Source: Massospora cicadina (Eukaryota > Entomophthoromycota > Entomophthoromycetes > Entomophthorales > Entomophthoraceae). Taken from it: a DNA stretch of 64,000 nt. Within the stretch, counting starts at the first letter, position 1, and every line of letters begins with the position of its first letter. The stretch is from contig JAKSZP010005262.1 of the NCBI GenBank assembly GCA_022478985.1, forward strand, positions 1 through 64,000, given 5' to 3'. The notes beneath the pieces were generated by a model. The model was not told the origin of the DNA, searched no databases, and saw only the letters and a program-made list of their open reading frames with translations. This document shows, piece after piece, positions 1 to 11,175 of this stretch. Made by a program: the position numbers and the translations under genes.

Positions 1-116
1 TTGGTCTAGGATATGCCTAAGGTCAGGGAGGGTCTGTAGCTTCACCTTCTGGGCCTTCTGGCGCCCAGCCTTATCCTTAGGGTTGGTCCGCACTATGATG
101 TCACTTAACCATGACA
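1..116 (-). mobile_element. LTR end fragment, family of element H
   Basis: The sequence is collinear with the right-hand ends of the two H LTRs (58340-58454 and 63439-63553), including a shared CTTCACC..CTGGGCC..CTGGCGCCCAGCC core and a terminal CATGACA. Position 116 would be the outer LTR end; on the minus strand this is the TGTCATG start. The following bases (GTACTCTCACAATCC) resemble the pyrimidine tract next to the H 3' LTR, so some internal sequence may follow. The rest of the LTR lies outside the window. It is older than H, with many substitutions. Confidence 0.75.
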
Positions 117-499
117 GTACTCTCACAATCCTTTTCTGTTAAACAGATCATAAGCCTTCATGTACTATCAATTTTCCCAAATAATGGATCTAATAAAATC
201 CCAGGGACAAGATGATCTGGTTTAGTACAATTTCAGGTTCAGTACTAACCAAGGCAAGAGAATTCTTTTGCTGATTGGTTAAGCCATGATTAAGGGCTAG
301 CCAATCAAAAAGGGGAGCTTGGAAAGGGTAAAATTGCAACCATGTTGCAACTTAACAAGTTTGCGGTGATTGAAGTTGGGAGAAATAGATTAGATATCTA
401 AATTCAAAGGGCGCATAGATGTATTACAAATGGCTAATAGTTACTAGATGATTTGGTGGTGGGTATATCAGGACATTGTCACCATATTTATGGGGTAAA
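117..499. other. unassigned stretch
   Basis: I see no coding signal I can name. It lies between an H-family LTR end and the integrase remains of element A, so it may be internal sequence of either. Stops occur in all frames. Confidence 0.4.
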
Positions 500-1770
500 A
501 GGAGGAATGTTGTACTATAATTCGCAGATCTGGGTTCCTTATTGGCCTTTATAAAAAGTGGTGTTGTGAACCTACCATGAACACCTGTTGGCTGGCCACC
601 CTGAGGCTAAAAAACAACAGAGCTATTGCTGCATGATTACTTATGGCCATGTTTTCATGGGGCTGTATTAGTATATGTGGAAGCATGTTTGACCTATGCC
701 AGATCAAACATCCAAGGATGGCCCATCGAGAAAGTTGAAGCCCCTCCAGATTCCAGAACGTCCATAGGCCTCAATGAGTGTAGAATTTATTTTAGGCTTA
801 CTAAAGTTTCGGGGGTATGATGCCTTTAAGGTGATTGTAGACAGGCTAAATAGATATGTAGAAGATTTCTTGCACTACTAATTTATTGATGAAGAAAACT
901 TTAAGATTTTTTTGACGAGGTTTTTATGCAACATGGTCTTCCATAAGAGATTGTTTTGGACTGGGGGCATCAATTCATTTCGAGTTTCTGGTTGCATCTA
1001 ATTGAGAACTTAGAAATTTATCAAGGTTAGTCATTTTCATACAATCCCCAGTCAGATGGCCATACTTAAAGGTTAATCAAGTACACAAACAATATTAAAT
1101 CTGATATCCTTATGGCATAATGACTGAATTTTGTGGGCTTAATTTTCCTGACTCTCCTACAATAACCAATGTTATCCTTACACTGGGATGTCTTTAGTCT
1201 TTGAAAATCATGGACATAATCCCAGGTTGTTTGTAGATCATGTAGTAGGATTTGCTCTGGGTGAATGATAAGAATCAGACTATAGTAGTGTTTTGGGTAC
1301 ATTTGGGGAGGTTTGGATTGGGTTATTAGAAAGCAGAAACATCAAGCAGATTGGCATAGAACGCAGAAAATTTGCTTTAAACCAGGGTTTTGGGTCTAGT
1401 ATACTCAAAAATTTGCGCTATGCCTTAAGGAGTCATAATATGGGATTATTGGCATTGGGGAAGTATATAGTACTCTTTGCCATCAATGAAAAAAGAGATT
1501 TATCCGGATTTTCCAGAGGAGTCAAGGCCCATCCAGTGCTCCATGCTTTGTAATTGCACTAATTCAAAAGAGATTTTAGGCTGATTTGGCCCATTGAGTC
1601 ATCAAAGAAATGAGCGTTTCAAGTATGAGGTAGAGCAACTTTTCAATAATCAATGTGTTTGGGGGCATCATAGATTTCTAGTGAAGTAAAGGATTATTTG
1701 ATGGTGGAGGCTACCTGAAAGATACAGGAGTATTGTGCTCATTGAATTGAGAAGTTTCAGGTGTTCTTTA
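500..1770 (+). pseudogene. element A: chromovirus integrase and chromodomain remains
   Basis: Broken 3' part of a Ty3/gypsy pol read across several frames. In order: a LYYNSQIWVP-like linker near 505; an H2C2 zinc-binding region (626-760, with DYLWP and VEACLTYARS); integrase core pieces near 800-1090 (VIVDR, an HGLP-like stretch, a QFISSFW-like stretch, then NPQSDG); a GPY/F-type tail at 1293-1553 with LKNLRYALRS and VKAHPVLHAL, the usual end just before the chromodomain; then YEVEQLF near 1626, the chromodomain start, followed by RFLVK. This order is that of chromoviruses such as Tf1/sushi relatives. Stops and frameshifts interrupt every domain, so it is dead. Its gag, protease and RT are not in the window. 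Confidence 0.85.
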
Positions 1771-4700
1771 ACTCATGATAAGATAACGTAATAGATCAGG
1801 TACATCCTGACTGTTGCATTGTCTTGATCCAGGAGTTTCTGATTTATGTTGAGGAACTTGGATTGGGGATCAAAATAGGGAATGTTTCATTAGAAAATTT
1901 GGGCTTGGAAGTAGTTTTGATAAAGTCCCATGGAAACAAGTTAAGTTGTTAGATGAGAGCTTGGTTAAATTGGGTTAAGAAACTTTGATTTTCCTATAGG
2001 ACTTTCTGAAAATCAGTTTTTTTTATTTTCATGGGTTGGGGCATAGGTTTGCATAATGTGACGACTTAGATTTTTCTGGAAGCCTATTTAATTTTAAACT
2101 TAATTAACTATTATGAAAGGATATATCAGAACGAAATTAGAGCCTCATATCTCTTTTTATCTTTTATTCCTAAAATATTGGTTATCTGACACTCTAACAA
2201 TTACAGTAATATTTTGAATTTAATTTGTTATGTTCTAAACAAGTATATGATCATGAGCTCTGATGGTGAGCATAGCTAAGAATTAGCCTCTCATAGAGCT
2301 TGTCATGGGGACAAGAAAATTGTTGGAAACGAGCATCATAGGGACTGTTTTCGTATGTTACATATTGAATTATAGAGATGGCGCAAGAGCTCAGGAACTA
2401 ACAGCTGGACTCTCTGTTGTATGGTCTCTTAAGTGGTTTTTTTAGCACTAGTGGTGCCCAACCCAAAAGGGGGAGCCACCACGCATCGTCTCTTAAGTGG
2501 TTAATGTTGCCAAATGCATTTGTGACTCAATGAGGAGAACCTGTGCGTTACATTTTGGAAGTTAATCAGATTTGGTCATAATACTCTCATCACAATCAGT
2601 AAAATTTTTAATAAAACCTTTTTTATATCTAACTCTAGATTAGGTTGAATTGGAATTAAGAGGATCTAAATTAGCTGATAAAAATGGTTTAAAGTGTTGA
2701 GTTCAGACAACTTATCTAGATTGCATATCAATTTTGTATTTTATATAAAGATTACATCTATTTTAGAAATTAGCTTTCCTAAATAAAAGCTTCAGCATTC
2801 ATTAATTAATTCTACAATATCAATTTTTACTAAAACATATGACAATTAGTGATATAAATTTTCATATATTGGTTCTCACAAAACTTTTTTAGTAATTAAG
2901 GCTTTTTTAGGATACAAAACTAAAATCACTTAATATAATATTTATATTGTTGTTTATTTGAGGTAAGAAACTGGGCTGAATATTGATATTCTATTGTCTT
3001 AAATATAATATTTAAGTATAGTAGTTTATAAAATATTAAAACAACAGAACTAGTATATTTCTAAGTATCATTTCTATAGTTATATACTATCACTTTTATC
3101 TAATATACAAATTTATTTTTTTCTGTAACAGCAAGTATCTAGACTACATTATAAGATATATAATTTGAGGTGAAATGACCTTAGGACAAATACTGCACCA
3201 AGAGGTATAAGAAAGGGCAAGGAGGATAAAACCCAGAATACCTCTATACACCGCATATATTGGAATAGAGTGTCAAGAATTAGCTAGGCTCCCATTGAGG
3301 GTATCTAACTACACATGATATAATATATAGTTCACATAGCACAATTGTTCTAGTATATTATATAATATGTTATTTTTCAATCTGTCATCACTATAGTCAA
3401 TAATGATTTGAAAAATTTGACATTTTTTCACTTTTAAAACTATCAATAGCCATTGTATAAAGATGTAAGTATTTTATATAAAATAACGTGTTATCAACTG
3501 ATTAACACCACAGAAAACCCATTAAAACTTTTTAGATTAATACTATGCGCTATTTTCTAGATTAGACCTCGATTGAATTAACTGAACACCCACAACTGTT
3601 AAATAAAATGCTAACAAAAAAATTCTAAAAATGCTAAATCTTTTTTATGTTGTTCCATCTTTAATTTAATGCATTAGGAGTGTGTTTGTTCAATGAATTA
3701 ATAATATTATGTTCTTGTAAAAACAAAATGTTATAAGTCTGTCTTTTCTTCAGACCATCTGATAAGTACAATTTATTTTGGGCAAACTATTAATGAGTGG
3801 TTATCAAGATTACTATATCTCTATATAAATTGAAACACTTTTGTATTTTCAATGGATTAATGATACAGTGTCTTTTGCAGATCAAAATTATTAAGTTTTA
3901 TCACTAAATAAAAATTGAATTTCTTTAAAAAATTAAAAATGGGCATTGTTTTATCTCTTTTTTATAGGTTCAATTTATTGGCTGAGTTGTTGGTAATTAG
4001 TTGAATATATTGTTAGATTTACTGTGGTTGGAAATACAATGTCATTGGTGAAATAAAAGTGGGTGAATGTGTGCAATTTTCTATAGAGTACTATAGTATA
4101 ATTTATATGGGCAATTGGTTAGTATTTATAATCTTTTTTAACAATTTAATAGGTTCCATGGTTTTGGTAAATATTGGTGATTGGTTGGCTCATTAAGTTC
4201 ATAAGTTTAACTGAGTGGTAATGGCTTTGTCAATTGATTTTTTAAAGATAAGTTTAGCCTAAGTATAAGCAAGTATGTCTGATAGGTTCAAATTATTTGG
4301 GCAATTGGTTGTTTATTGATTATTTACTCAACTGGATAACATAAAACTGCTTATATGATCAACCAAATAACAAAAACTGCTCAGTCAATACTAATCACCT
4401 TTAAAACCATTAAAACTTTTTAATTATTTTAAATCTAGTAATTTTAACTATTTTAGTTTTATGAAAAACTAAAAAAATTATTAATAATGAAAAAAACTAT
4501 TTTGTACCAAGTTTACTTCTTATAGTTTATTTGTTTATTAAGAGTTAGGGAACAGATCATACTAGTATAGACTATGAATAAATTCTATAGGAACTTTCTT
4601 ATATCATCTTTAACTAATGGCTCTTTAACTTCATATTTGAATGACCTGTAATCAACAAAGTAAAAAAAGTATTGTAGATGGCAATCAGTATGTTAATTAT

Positions 4701-5000
4701 TCATTAGATCATAAGTTAAGTGCTTTACTGCACAACCAAAGGGCTCTAGTTTGTCTGTATGCTCACAGGATCAACTATATAGTGACTTTGGAAAAAAAGA
4801 AAGTGCATGGAAGGAGATGTGTGCATATAAACTGTTGTAGAATTCAGCGGTACCTTGGAGATTTGCTGAAGGGGTTTTGCACAGGGGTTAAGCCCAATGA
4901 GCAATAGGACTGATGTTATGTTGATTTTCATCCTCAAAACAACGTAATAAACTTTTTAATAAATGTGGAGCAGTTGCCCCAAAGGCACTCTTTTATTTAA
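1771..5000. other. AT-rich stretch without recognisable gene
   Basis: Very AT-rich with stops in all frames. It may hold the 3' LTR of element A, but I could not find a second copy to prove it. Short open frames near 4641-4937 overlap on both strands and show no family signature. A small palindrome flanked by direct repeats lies at 2424-2502. Confidence 0.5.
2424..2502. repeat. 49-bp palindromic insert flanked by 15-bp direct repeats
   Basis: GTCTCTTAAGTGGTT occurs at 2424-2438 and exactly again at 2488-2502. The 49 bp between them contain GTGGTG at 2451-2456 and the complementary CACCAC at 2477-2482 around a CCCAACCC-AAAAG-GGGGAG centre. The direct repeats look like a target-site duplication round a tiny fold-back insert, but a simple local duplication is also possible. 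Confidence 0.55.
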
Positions 5001-5003
5001 TTT

Positions 5004-5020
5004 AATATATATATATATAT
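5004..5020. repeat. (AT)n microsatellite
   Basis: Uninterrupted AT dinucleotide run of about eight units at the edge of the AT-rich stretch. Confidence 0.9.
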
Positions 5021-5183
5021 CAGCTTACCGCTGTCCTCTTGCTCTAAACTACTAACAATCCCCTTCTTCAATCATCTCATCTTGCTTATATCTCAGCAAA
5101 TTCAAATGATACCATTTCCTTGGCTTAGTAATTTAGTTCCACTATATCTCATCAGTTATGGCAGAGTATGGTATTCAATTCTT

Positions 5184-5330
5184 TATCGCCTTAGTTTAAG
5201 GCGATCCACTCATTATTATTGTTAATCAACATACCATTATTTGTCATATGTTAACTTTACCTTATCACCTGATTCAGAGGTGATCCAATATTATCCTTTC
5301 AGCCCAATATCGCCTCATCCTAAGGTGCTC
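5184..5330. repeat. three spaced hairpin repeats
   Basis: Three similar imperfect palindromes: TATCGCCT-N5-AAGGCGATCC at 5184-5207, TATCACCT-N6-AGGTGATCC at 5263-5286 and TATCGCCT-N5-AAGGTGCTC at 5308-5330. The loop sequences differ while the stems keep pairing or nearly so. Confidence 0.6.
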
Positions 5331-6389
5331 AAATAAATGTAGCTAATATCATGATTGGCTGATTCTACCCATTACAGCTGTAATGACTTAGAGATCATTG
5401 TCCAGTCATATCAGAATTGTGACATATACCATTCACCCTGACAGATATAATTTATATTACCATATGGTTGGTAACTTATTTCTTCTAAATTTGAGGTGGG
5501 ATAATCTGGCAAAGTACTAAACTAACTAATGGAAAATATGGTAAATTAAAATTTATTAGAAGGGAGGATAAATTTTGGCAAACTTCTATGCAAAGCATTC
5601 TGATAGGCCAGGAACTCCATAAACGCATTTCTAATCTGCATCTCAGATTAGGGTAATGTTGCGCAACACCAACACTGTCAAAAATTTGCCTCTGCTCAAG
5701 TTTATCTACCAAGATTGAACTTGGAGGCAATGGTCATTTAGTTCATTACTACCATTGGGGAACCCACTCTGTGATGATTGTTTTATTATAAAAAAGTTGT
5801 GAGTAAAGATTCTATAACTCCTATTACCAAAGAAGTAAAGAAAGATCTCAAACACTATCCAAAATGAAACCCAATATAAGATTAATGAAAACACAATATA
5901 GATGGTGTAAAAAACTTCATGACTTACAGTTAAAAAGAAGAATACCTCCTTAAGGAGGTAAATGGATAGGCTGGCAAATGGGATCATCTGATATGTAAGC
6001 AATATAATGATAGTTAAAATCAAATAAAGGATAGACGACCAACAGAGAGATCGTTTGGAAAAATACTATTATAAAGAAATTTGGGGAAATATGCCTAGAA
6101 CATACTATCAGGTTCTTAGCCAATTATGGCCAATAACAAGAGACTTCCATCAAAAGGTAGTCCCATAACTTGTGTATGTATAAACTTAAGACATTGACAC
6201 AAGTTGGATATTACTTCTTTAATAAAAAGTATTTTTATAATGAGTTAACCCTTATTTGAAGATTAAGAGTAACAACCATCCTTGTTCAAACCATATCTGT
6301 GATCTTTAATGCTGTTGATTTAACACCATAACCTCATCATTCAACTTCATGGTATTAACCTGGGATGCTTCTTTTTTTCCATTTAAGGC
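5331..6389. other. unassigned AT-rich stretch upstream of element B
   Basis: No recognised gene. Minus-strand open frames at 5485-6023 encode hydrophobic, low-complexity peptides of the kind AT-rich DNA gives by chance. The boundary with the B LTR is approximate. Confidence 0.4.
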
Positions 6390-6958
6390 CTTTAGCTCCT
6401 GATATCAAGCTAGACCAGGTCATGTACCCTTTCAAGACTAATTTAAGCTAATACCATAAGGATCAGCATCAACTTCAGATTTCTGACCTAGGGCTTACTC
6501 TAGTTAGAGATGGGTAGCTGCTGCACAACCCTGGTACCAATTTCCTTCTTTCCACCTACTCATAAATCAAAACCCACTATAAATACTAAATCTGCATAGT
6601 ATTATATGTAGAAGATTAGACAACTTTGGGAAGATTTTGAAAATTTTAGCAAGTTCAACACAGCATTTACTACTATTCATCCCCAACATGAGGTCCAAAT
6701 ATAAGCCACCTTTAATGGATAAATTTGACATCTGTGTCAACCCCAGGTGAGAATATACTAATTAGTAAGTCAAAATTGGGCAGAAAGTTGAAAAGAAAAT
6801 GTCAGAAATGGGGATGAAAACTGTCACAGATAAAAATATTGATTCAAGAAATTTGGAAAACCAGACCTTGATAAAACTACTTGGAATAGAGCAGGAATCA
6901 TGACTATTGTTTATATGGAGAATTGATTGAGGCATTATTACCCTTCATTACCAAATTG
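6390..6958 (+). repeat. element B 5' LTR, first part
   Basis: Shares order and scattered identical blocks with 20440-21010: ATCAAGCT-GACCAGGT, GATGGGTAGCTGCT, then TGGTCCAAATA-like and AAATGGGGAT blocks. The two copies differ a lot, so the element is old. It is interrupted after 6958 by N1. Confidence 0.7.
6942..6958. repeat. target-site duplication of N1, left copy
   Basis: CCTTCATTACCAAATTG matches 8877-8893 at 16 of 17 positions. A long duplication such as this is typical of LINE-type target-primed insertion, not of LTR elements. Confidence 0.8.
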
Positions 6959-8876
6959 TTATTTATTTGAGGTATGCTGACCAGTGGATGGACATTACCA
7001 ATGCCCAAACGAGCTAAAACTTAAAAAGTAAAATAAACTAAAGTCAAAATGAGACATATGGATCTGCTCAAACTGACATGAAATTCAAACAAAACACACC
7101 AATCAAGTCAGAAGCAGATTCCACTATACATCCATGGCGGTGGGTGAAGGATCGGGAGGCTCTTCTTCCTCATCTGTTGGGGCATGTAGCAGCACAAAGA
7201 TGATAGCACTGGTTTGGGCGCATCATGGAAATGGGGGTCAATATAACAAAGGGGTGCTTGCAACTCAATATATGCGATGAAGAGGGTGGAAATATAGGTT
7301 GTAAGTGCGTTTTTAGCCTCAAGGCGTACTTTAGGTAGTGTGGCGATAGTTTCAAGGTTTTTGCAGGTAATGCAGGCTTTGGGCTAAACTTTGCTACTGC
7401 CACAACTTTTTGAACTTTGAAATTCGCCACCCGATAGTATTAGAGATGTTTTTTATGTTTTGGAAGCATGGTACTAGGTAGGATAGGAGGTGGCAGGACC
7501 GTAGATGAGTACTGCAACTGATTTTGCAACAGCTTTATGGGTTGAGCGACATTCAGGTGAGGCAGCTGCCTCTTCAGCTAATTGGTGGTCACCTTTAAAT
7601 GAGGTGGCATCAGGGCGAGGCACATAATGGCGCTTTATATTGGGCTGCATATTCAGTATAAAGGTACATTTCAAATGGAGGGGCCCATCCCATTCTGATT
7701 TAGGGATAAGCTCAACTGATTCATCAACCTCAACCAAATAATCCAATTGATTTTGGTTGAATTTGATTGGGTTAATTATATATGGGTTATCTGGGGCATG
7801 TGATTGGGAGGATGGTTTAGAACTTACTTTAGTCTATTATGGCTCCTGAATGGTGAAGTCAGGAGAAGAGGTTCATTGAGGTAATTTTTGGTTGGTTGAT
7901 TCAGTGGTTGCTGTGGCTACCACTTTGGGGTGAGGGGGGAAGGATAGTGCCCCATTCAAAAATGTTATTGGATCTGCTATGGGATCATTGTGTAAAGAAT
8001 GGGTGTGGATGCCATAGCTCGTGAGATGGAGGGGAAGAGCCGTTTCAAATGGTCCAGTTCAAAACAGGTAGGGCAAATGGTACGCCCTCCATCTACATGA
8101 GCCCAAAAAGGATGTTCTGGGACAGAGGGGATAATGGTGTGAGGGGTATTGAGAGGGTTATTTCTGTTGATACTGGACAAATAGCCACAAAGGGGCGGGG
8201 GCCTGTGAGGCGAATGACTCCATTGGGATCCACTAATTGTATTATGGGATTGAACCATATTCTGCTAATCCACCAATAATTTCATTAATTGAAATTTCAG
8301 GTGGTAGGTGGGTAGGGAGGCCCACGAACTGAACCACAATTGTGGTATCAGTGGGCAACCAGGTACGAGTAGTTTAGAGGGGAGTGCCATGGAACACCAG
8401 GGGGATGGTAGCTGCTACTGCCGCATCAGCTTCACTTGAGAAGCCAAGATCAAAATACCCCTTGAAGGGGCGAAGTTGATAAAGACTTCAGGCTGCATAA
8501 CAGCTAGGCTAAATTGATAATTGCTTTATCTGAATAGGGGAACAACTTACCATAATCAACCTGAAGGCCAAATCACATGTTGCTCTGGGGGAGCACAAGG
8601 GGGCAACATGGCACCGCCTGAGTTCAGGCGAGATGTAAGGCTAAGTCCTTAGGTGGGACATAGTGTGCTGAAGAAGTTGGAGGATTAGCTGATTCAGCCT
8701 AAGCACGTTTTGGCAATGACTGAAAAACATTAGGAGGTGGTGCACCACTGCCCATGTGGGGCAGCGGTCATTGAATGCATCGATATATGTAACTTGAATA
8801 GGGCTAAAATGAGTGGAAATATTTTTATTAAATTTCAAACTATGATTCGACCAAAAGTGAGCGAAATGAGAGAAAA
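6959..8876 (-). mobile_element. N1: ORF1-only LINE-like insertion
   Basis: This 1.9-kb insert splits the B 5' LTR and is bounded by a 17-bp imperfect duplication. Read on the minus strand it holds one degenerate ORF1-like frame and then a short 3' end: GGTAATGTCC, CTGGTCAGC and CCTCAAATAAATAA. The same 3' end follows the ORF1 of N2. No endonuclease or reverse transcriptase frame is present in either copy. The 5' end (near 8876) differs from that of N2, as with variable 5' truncation. Confidence 0.75.
7135..8560 (-). pseudogene. ORF1-like nucleic-acid-binding protein (N1)
   Basis: Degenerate frame of about 470 codons read in pieces. Near 8470-8290 it reads GYFDLGFSSEADAAVAATIP, then FVGLPTHLPPEI, like the N-terminal nucleic-acid-binding part of LINE ORF1 proteins (DUF4283-like; family call from memory, not searched). 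At 8075-8034 there is a zinc-knuckle remnant, CPTCFELDHLKRLF, with C-x2-C-x4-H kept and the last Cys position now Phe. A second conserved block, 7746-7474, contains AEEAAASPECRSTHKAVAKS, matching LAKAALASPKNCQLCKDVAK in N2. A third, near 7250-7150, matches the N2 C-terminus (YIDPHFHDAPKP against HRDPHPVEAPTP). Stops and shifts make it non-functional. Its role would be RNA binding in a retrotransposon particle. Confidence 0.65.
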
Positions 8877-8893
8877 CCTTCATTACAAAATTG
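8877..8893. repeat. target-site duplication of N1, right copy
   Basis: CCTTCATTACAAAATTG; one mismatch to 6942-6958. Confidence 0.8.
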
Positions 8894-9490
8894 GAATTAG
8901 ACTTTTAAATCAAAAAATGCGGCTTAATAACCCCCTCCTTAACACTACATAATACCCTGCATCCTGCTAGTATTAGGGCAAAGAGGTATTTGTTTTCTTT
9001 ATGTTATTATCAAAATTTAATCCAAAAAAATTATTTCTCCAAAATTAATTTATATTTATTGACTATTATGCTACTAAAAAGTGTGCCTGTGGAAAAAGTC
9101 CACCTTATGATCCCAACTGAAGGTGATGGTAAGGTGGAAGCCTCTGTGAAACCTGCATTAGTAACAGCCTAAACCATACTAGATACACCTCACATGCTCT
9201 CTCACCATTGTTAGTAATTCAAAGCCCATTTACCATTTCTCATAAGTTAAACCACATCAATATAGTTTAATTGCAGTCTGGAGTTTCTGGTAGAGGTTCT
9301 CAGACACCCGCGCCTATAGCATTGTTTTCTCTTTGCTCACTTTAGTCTTAACAAAATAACCTAAACAATAATATAAATTATGAGACAGAGTACAAAATTA
9401 TTAGGCCAAATCCTTCAAGAAAAAGTTTTGTTACCACTTAAATGCCTACTTTACCCCGTCCCATAGTGCTAGTATATACATCTTGGTTCA
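8894..9490 (+). repeat. element B 5' LTR, second part
   Basis: Resumes the LTR after N1. It aligns with about 21030-21770: CATAATACC-GCATCCTG, then CCTGTGAAACCTGC-ATTAGTAAC, CTCTCACC-TT-TTAGTAA, and AGACACCCGC. The end at about 9490 is estimated from where the match to the right copy fades after an AATTATTAGG block. Confidence 0.65.
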
Positions 9491-10405
9491 TATGGAAGCT
9501 TCAGGTTCTCAAACTCCGTTTCATATGAAGCTTTTAAAGAGCCTTAATGAATGGTTGCAAATCCTATGGGACCAAGGATTAAGCAATCAGATTGTCACAT
9601 CTTCTGGTTAGTAGAGTTAGAAGGACAACCTCATGTATTCCATTTATAGAGAACAAATCAAGATGTACGCCCATAATCTACCCTGAAAATCCTAGATCTG
9701 TTCCTCTATCATATTCTAGGGCAGCGGCTATGCCACCCAGTATAACAGATTTACCAAAATGTGGGAGTCCCAAGGTTTAGCAATCATATTACACACTTTT
9801 TCCATAATCATAAAAATAAATTTGACCTTGCTTACTTCTTGATCCCACTCATATTACAATAGACAGTGCAATATCACTGTAGCTGCCCTTGTGGACACTT
9901 GAGCCATGGGAAATACATTTATCTAAATATTGCTAAGGCGTTGGATTTTAAAATTACTCCTAGTGCAAGGTTTTTATGGGAGCATCTAGAATTCTTATGC
10001 TCACACTTCACCTGAGACAATACTACATTCTATTTCCCATGAGACAATTTGTGACAAACTTCGCAGCTAATACCAGATTACTATACCCAATGATCTTAGA
10101 GGTGGGATGTTAGCGCCGTCATTCAGTATGTATTGACTAAGAGTGTAATATGCTAGCCTTTTTCTCAAATTCTCTTTATGGAATAATTCCCCTCTTTTTT
10201 TAAATTAGAAAAAAATTCTATAGTGAAAATAGTAAAATACATTTTTAATGTTGTTCCTGAGTTATCTACTATGCCTTATGTTCTTACGCCCTTTTGGTCA
10301 GTTCTTAATAAAAAACCCCAATAAACTGCCAAATCACTCAGAGATTGATCTAATTTTTCAGCTGACGGTTGACCTCATTAAGATCCATAGCCACTGTATC
10401 CCTAT
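9491..10405 (+). pseudogene. element B protease and start of RT
   Basis: Region between the B 5' LTR and the insertion point of C. Near 9880-9980 a retropepsin remnant reads AALVDT, then a GNTFI-like stretch, then DFKITPSARFLW; the residue after the active-site Thr is a stop. Near 10250-10405 the RT N-terminal extension reads LPNHSEIDLIFQLTVDL, close to the same region in element H (LPEHSEFDCDFKLTVDL near 61430), so B and H belong to related chromovirus lineages. No clear gag or zinc knuckle is visible between the LTR and protease; the space for gag is short, as in H. Confidence 0.7.
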
Positions 10406-10410
10406 ACAAT
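10406..10410. repeat. target-site duplication of element C (ACAAT), left
   Basis: ACAAT directly precedes the TGTGGAATCC end of the left LTR and recurs at 17495-17499 directly after the right LTR. Confidence 0.9.
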
Positions 10411-11156
10411 TGTGGAATCCAGCAAGTTTTATGCTTGCTGGTGCTGAATCAGCAGGATATCCACAAAATACTTAGACTAAAAAATAATTTTTTAATAAAA
10501 GTAAAAATTAGGTTTTTAAAGTTTTTTATTAGTTGTGGCTGGGAGACCCGGAAGAAACCCTATCAATATTGGGATGCTTAGCATTTAAATCATCTCAAGG
10601 CTCAAAGTGAGTCAGATGGGATATTCATTATAGCTATGCACATCCAAATTAGGTCCTATGGGCTATTGACCTATTGATCATTTAAAACTTGCCTTGCTTC
10701 ATTAAATAGCCAATGGAGGGTGATGACAGGTAGTTTAGATCCGTAAGTTATAGTTTTGATATATTTTACCCAATCACTTGATGGGAAAATATTTTCACAT
10801 TGCAAGGCCCCCTTCAACCCATTAAAAGGGTCTACTCTCCGCAGTGTGAGTTGAACTAAATTCGTTGTAAGACTGGGATGGACTTTGAAGGGCTCCCTTG
10901 CTTCCGTCGCACAGTCAGTGATTTCTGAATGCCCAAAATAGTGTTATTTGCCTGTTTTATACTAAAAATGTTACCCCAATTTGCAAGGTTCCACCAAGGA
11001 TCGACTAGGGACTTTTGGCTGATATTGTGATTATTTTCATCCAAAATATTATTATCATAAGATTCAAATTGTAATTGGCTGACGTTATTTGACAAGTTGG
11101 GATTATTCTTGCTGAAGGCATTCTTTTCACGAAGTTGAGTTGCTAATTGTCTGACA
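10411..11156 (-). repeat. element C 3' LTR
   Basis: Begins TGTGGAATCC and ends TCTGACA in + orientation, so TGTCAGACAA on the element's own strand. It pairs with 16743-17494. Similarity is uneven: 10753-10949 differs from 17087-17283 at one visible position (10907), whereas both flanks differ much more. Confidence 0.9.
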
Positions 11157-11175
11157 TCACCCCCCTCAAGAATGT
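11157..11175 (-). promoter_or_regulatory. polypurine tract of element C
   Basis: On the minus strand the bases just before the 3' LTR read GAGGGGGGTGA, followed by the TGTCAG LTR start. This is the expected plus-strand priming site. Confidence 0.7.

Noticed and set aside
5184..5330. CRISPR-like array
   Set aside because: Only three palindromes with unequal spacing and no conserved repeat length; the context is eukaryotic retrotransposon DNA.
5706..6023. 105-codon minus-strand ORF rich in hydrophobic residues, like a membrane protein
   Set aside because: Composition is what AT-rich DNA gives by chance (Phe, Ile, Leu, Tyr); no signature and no similar frame nearby.
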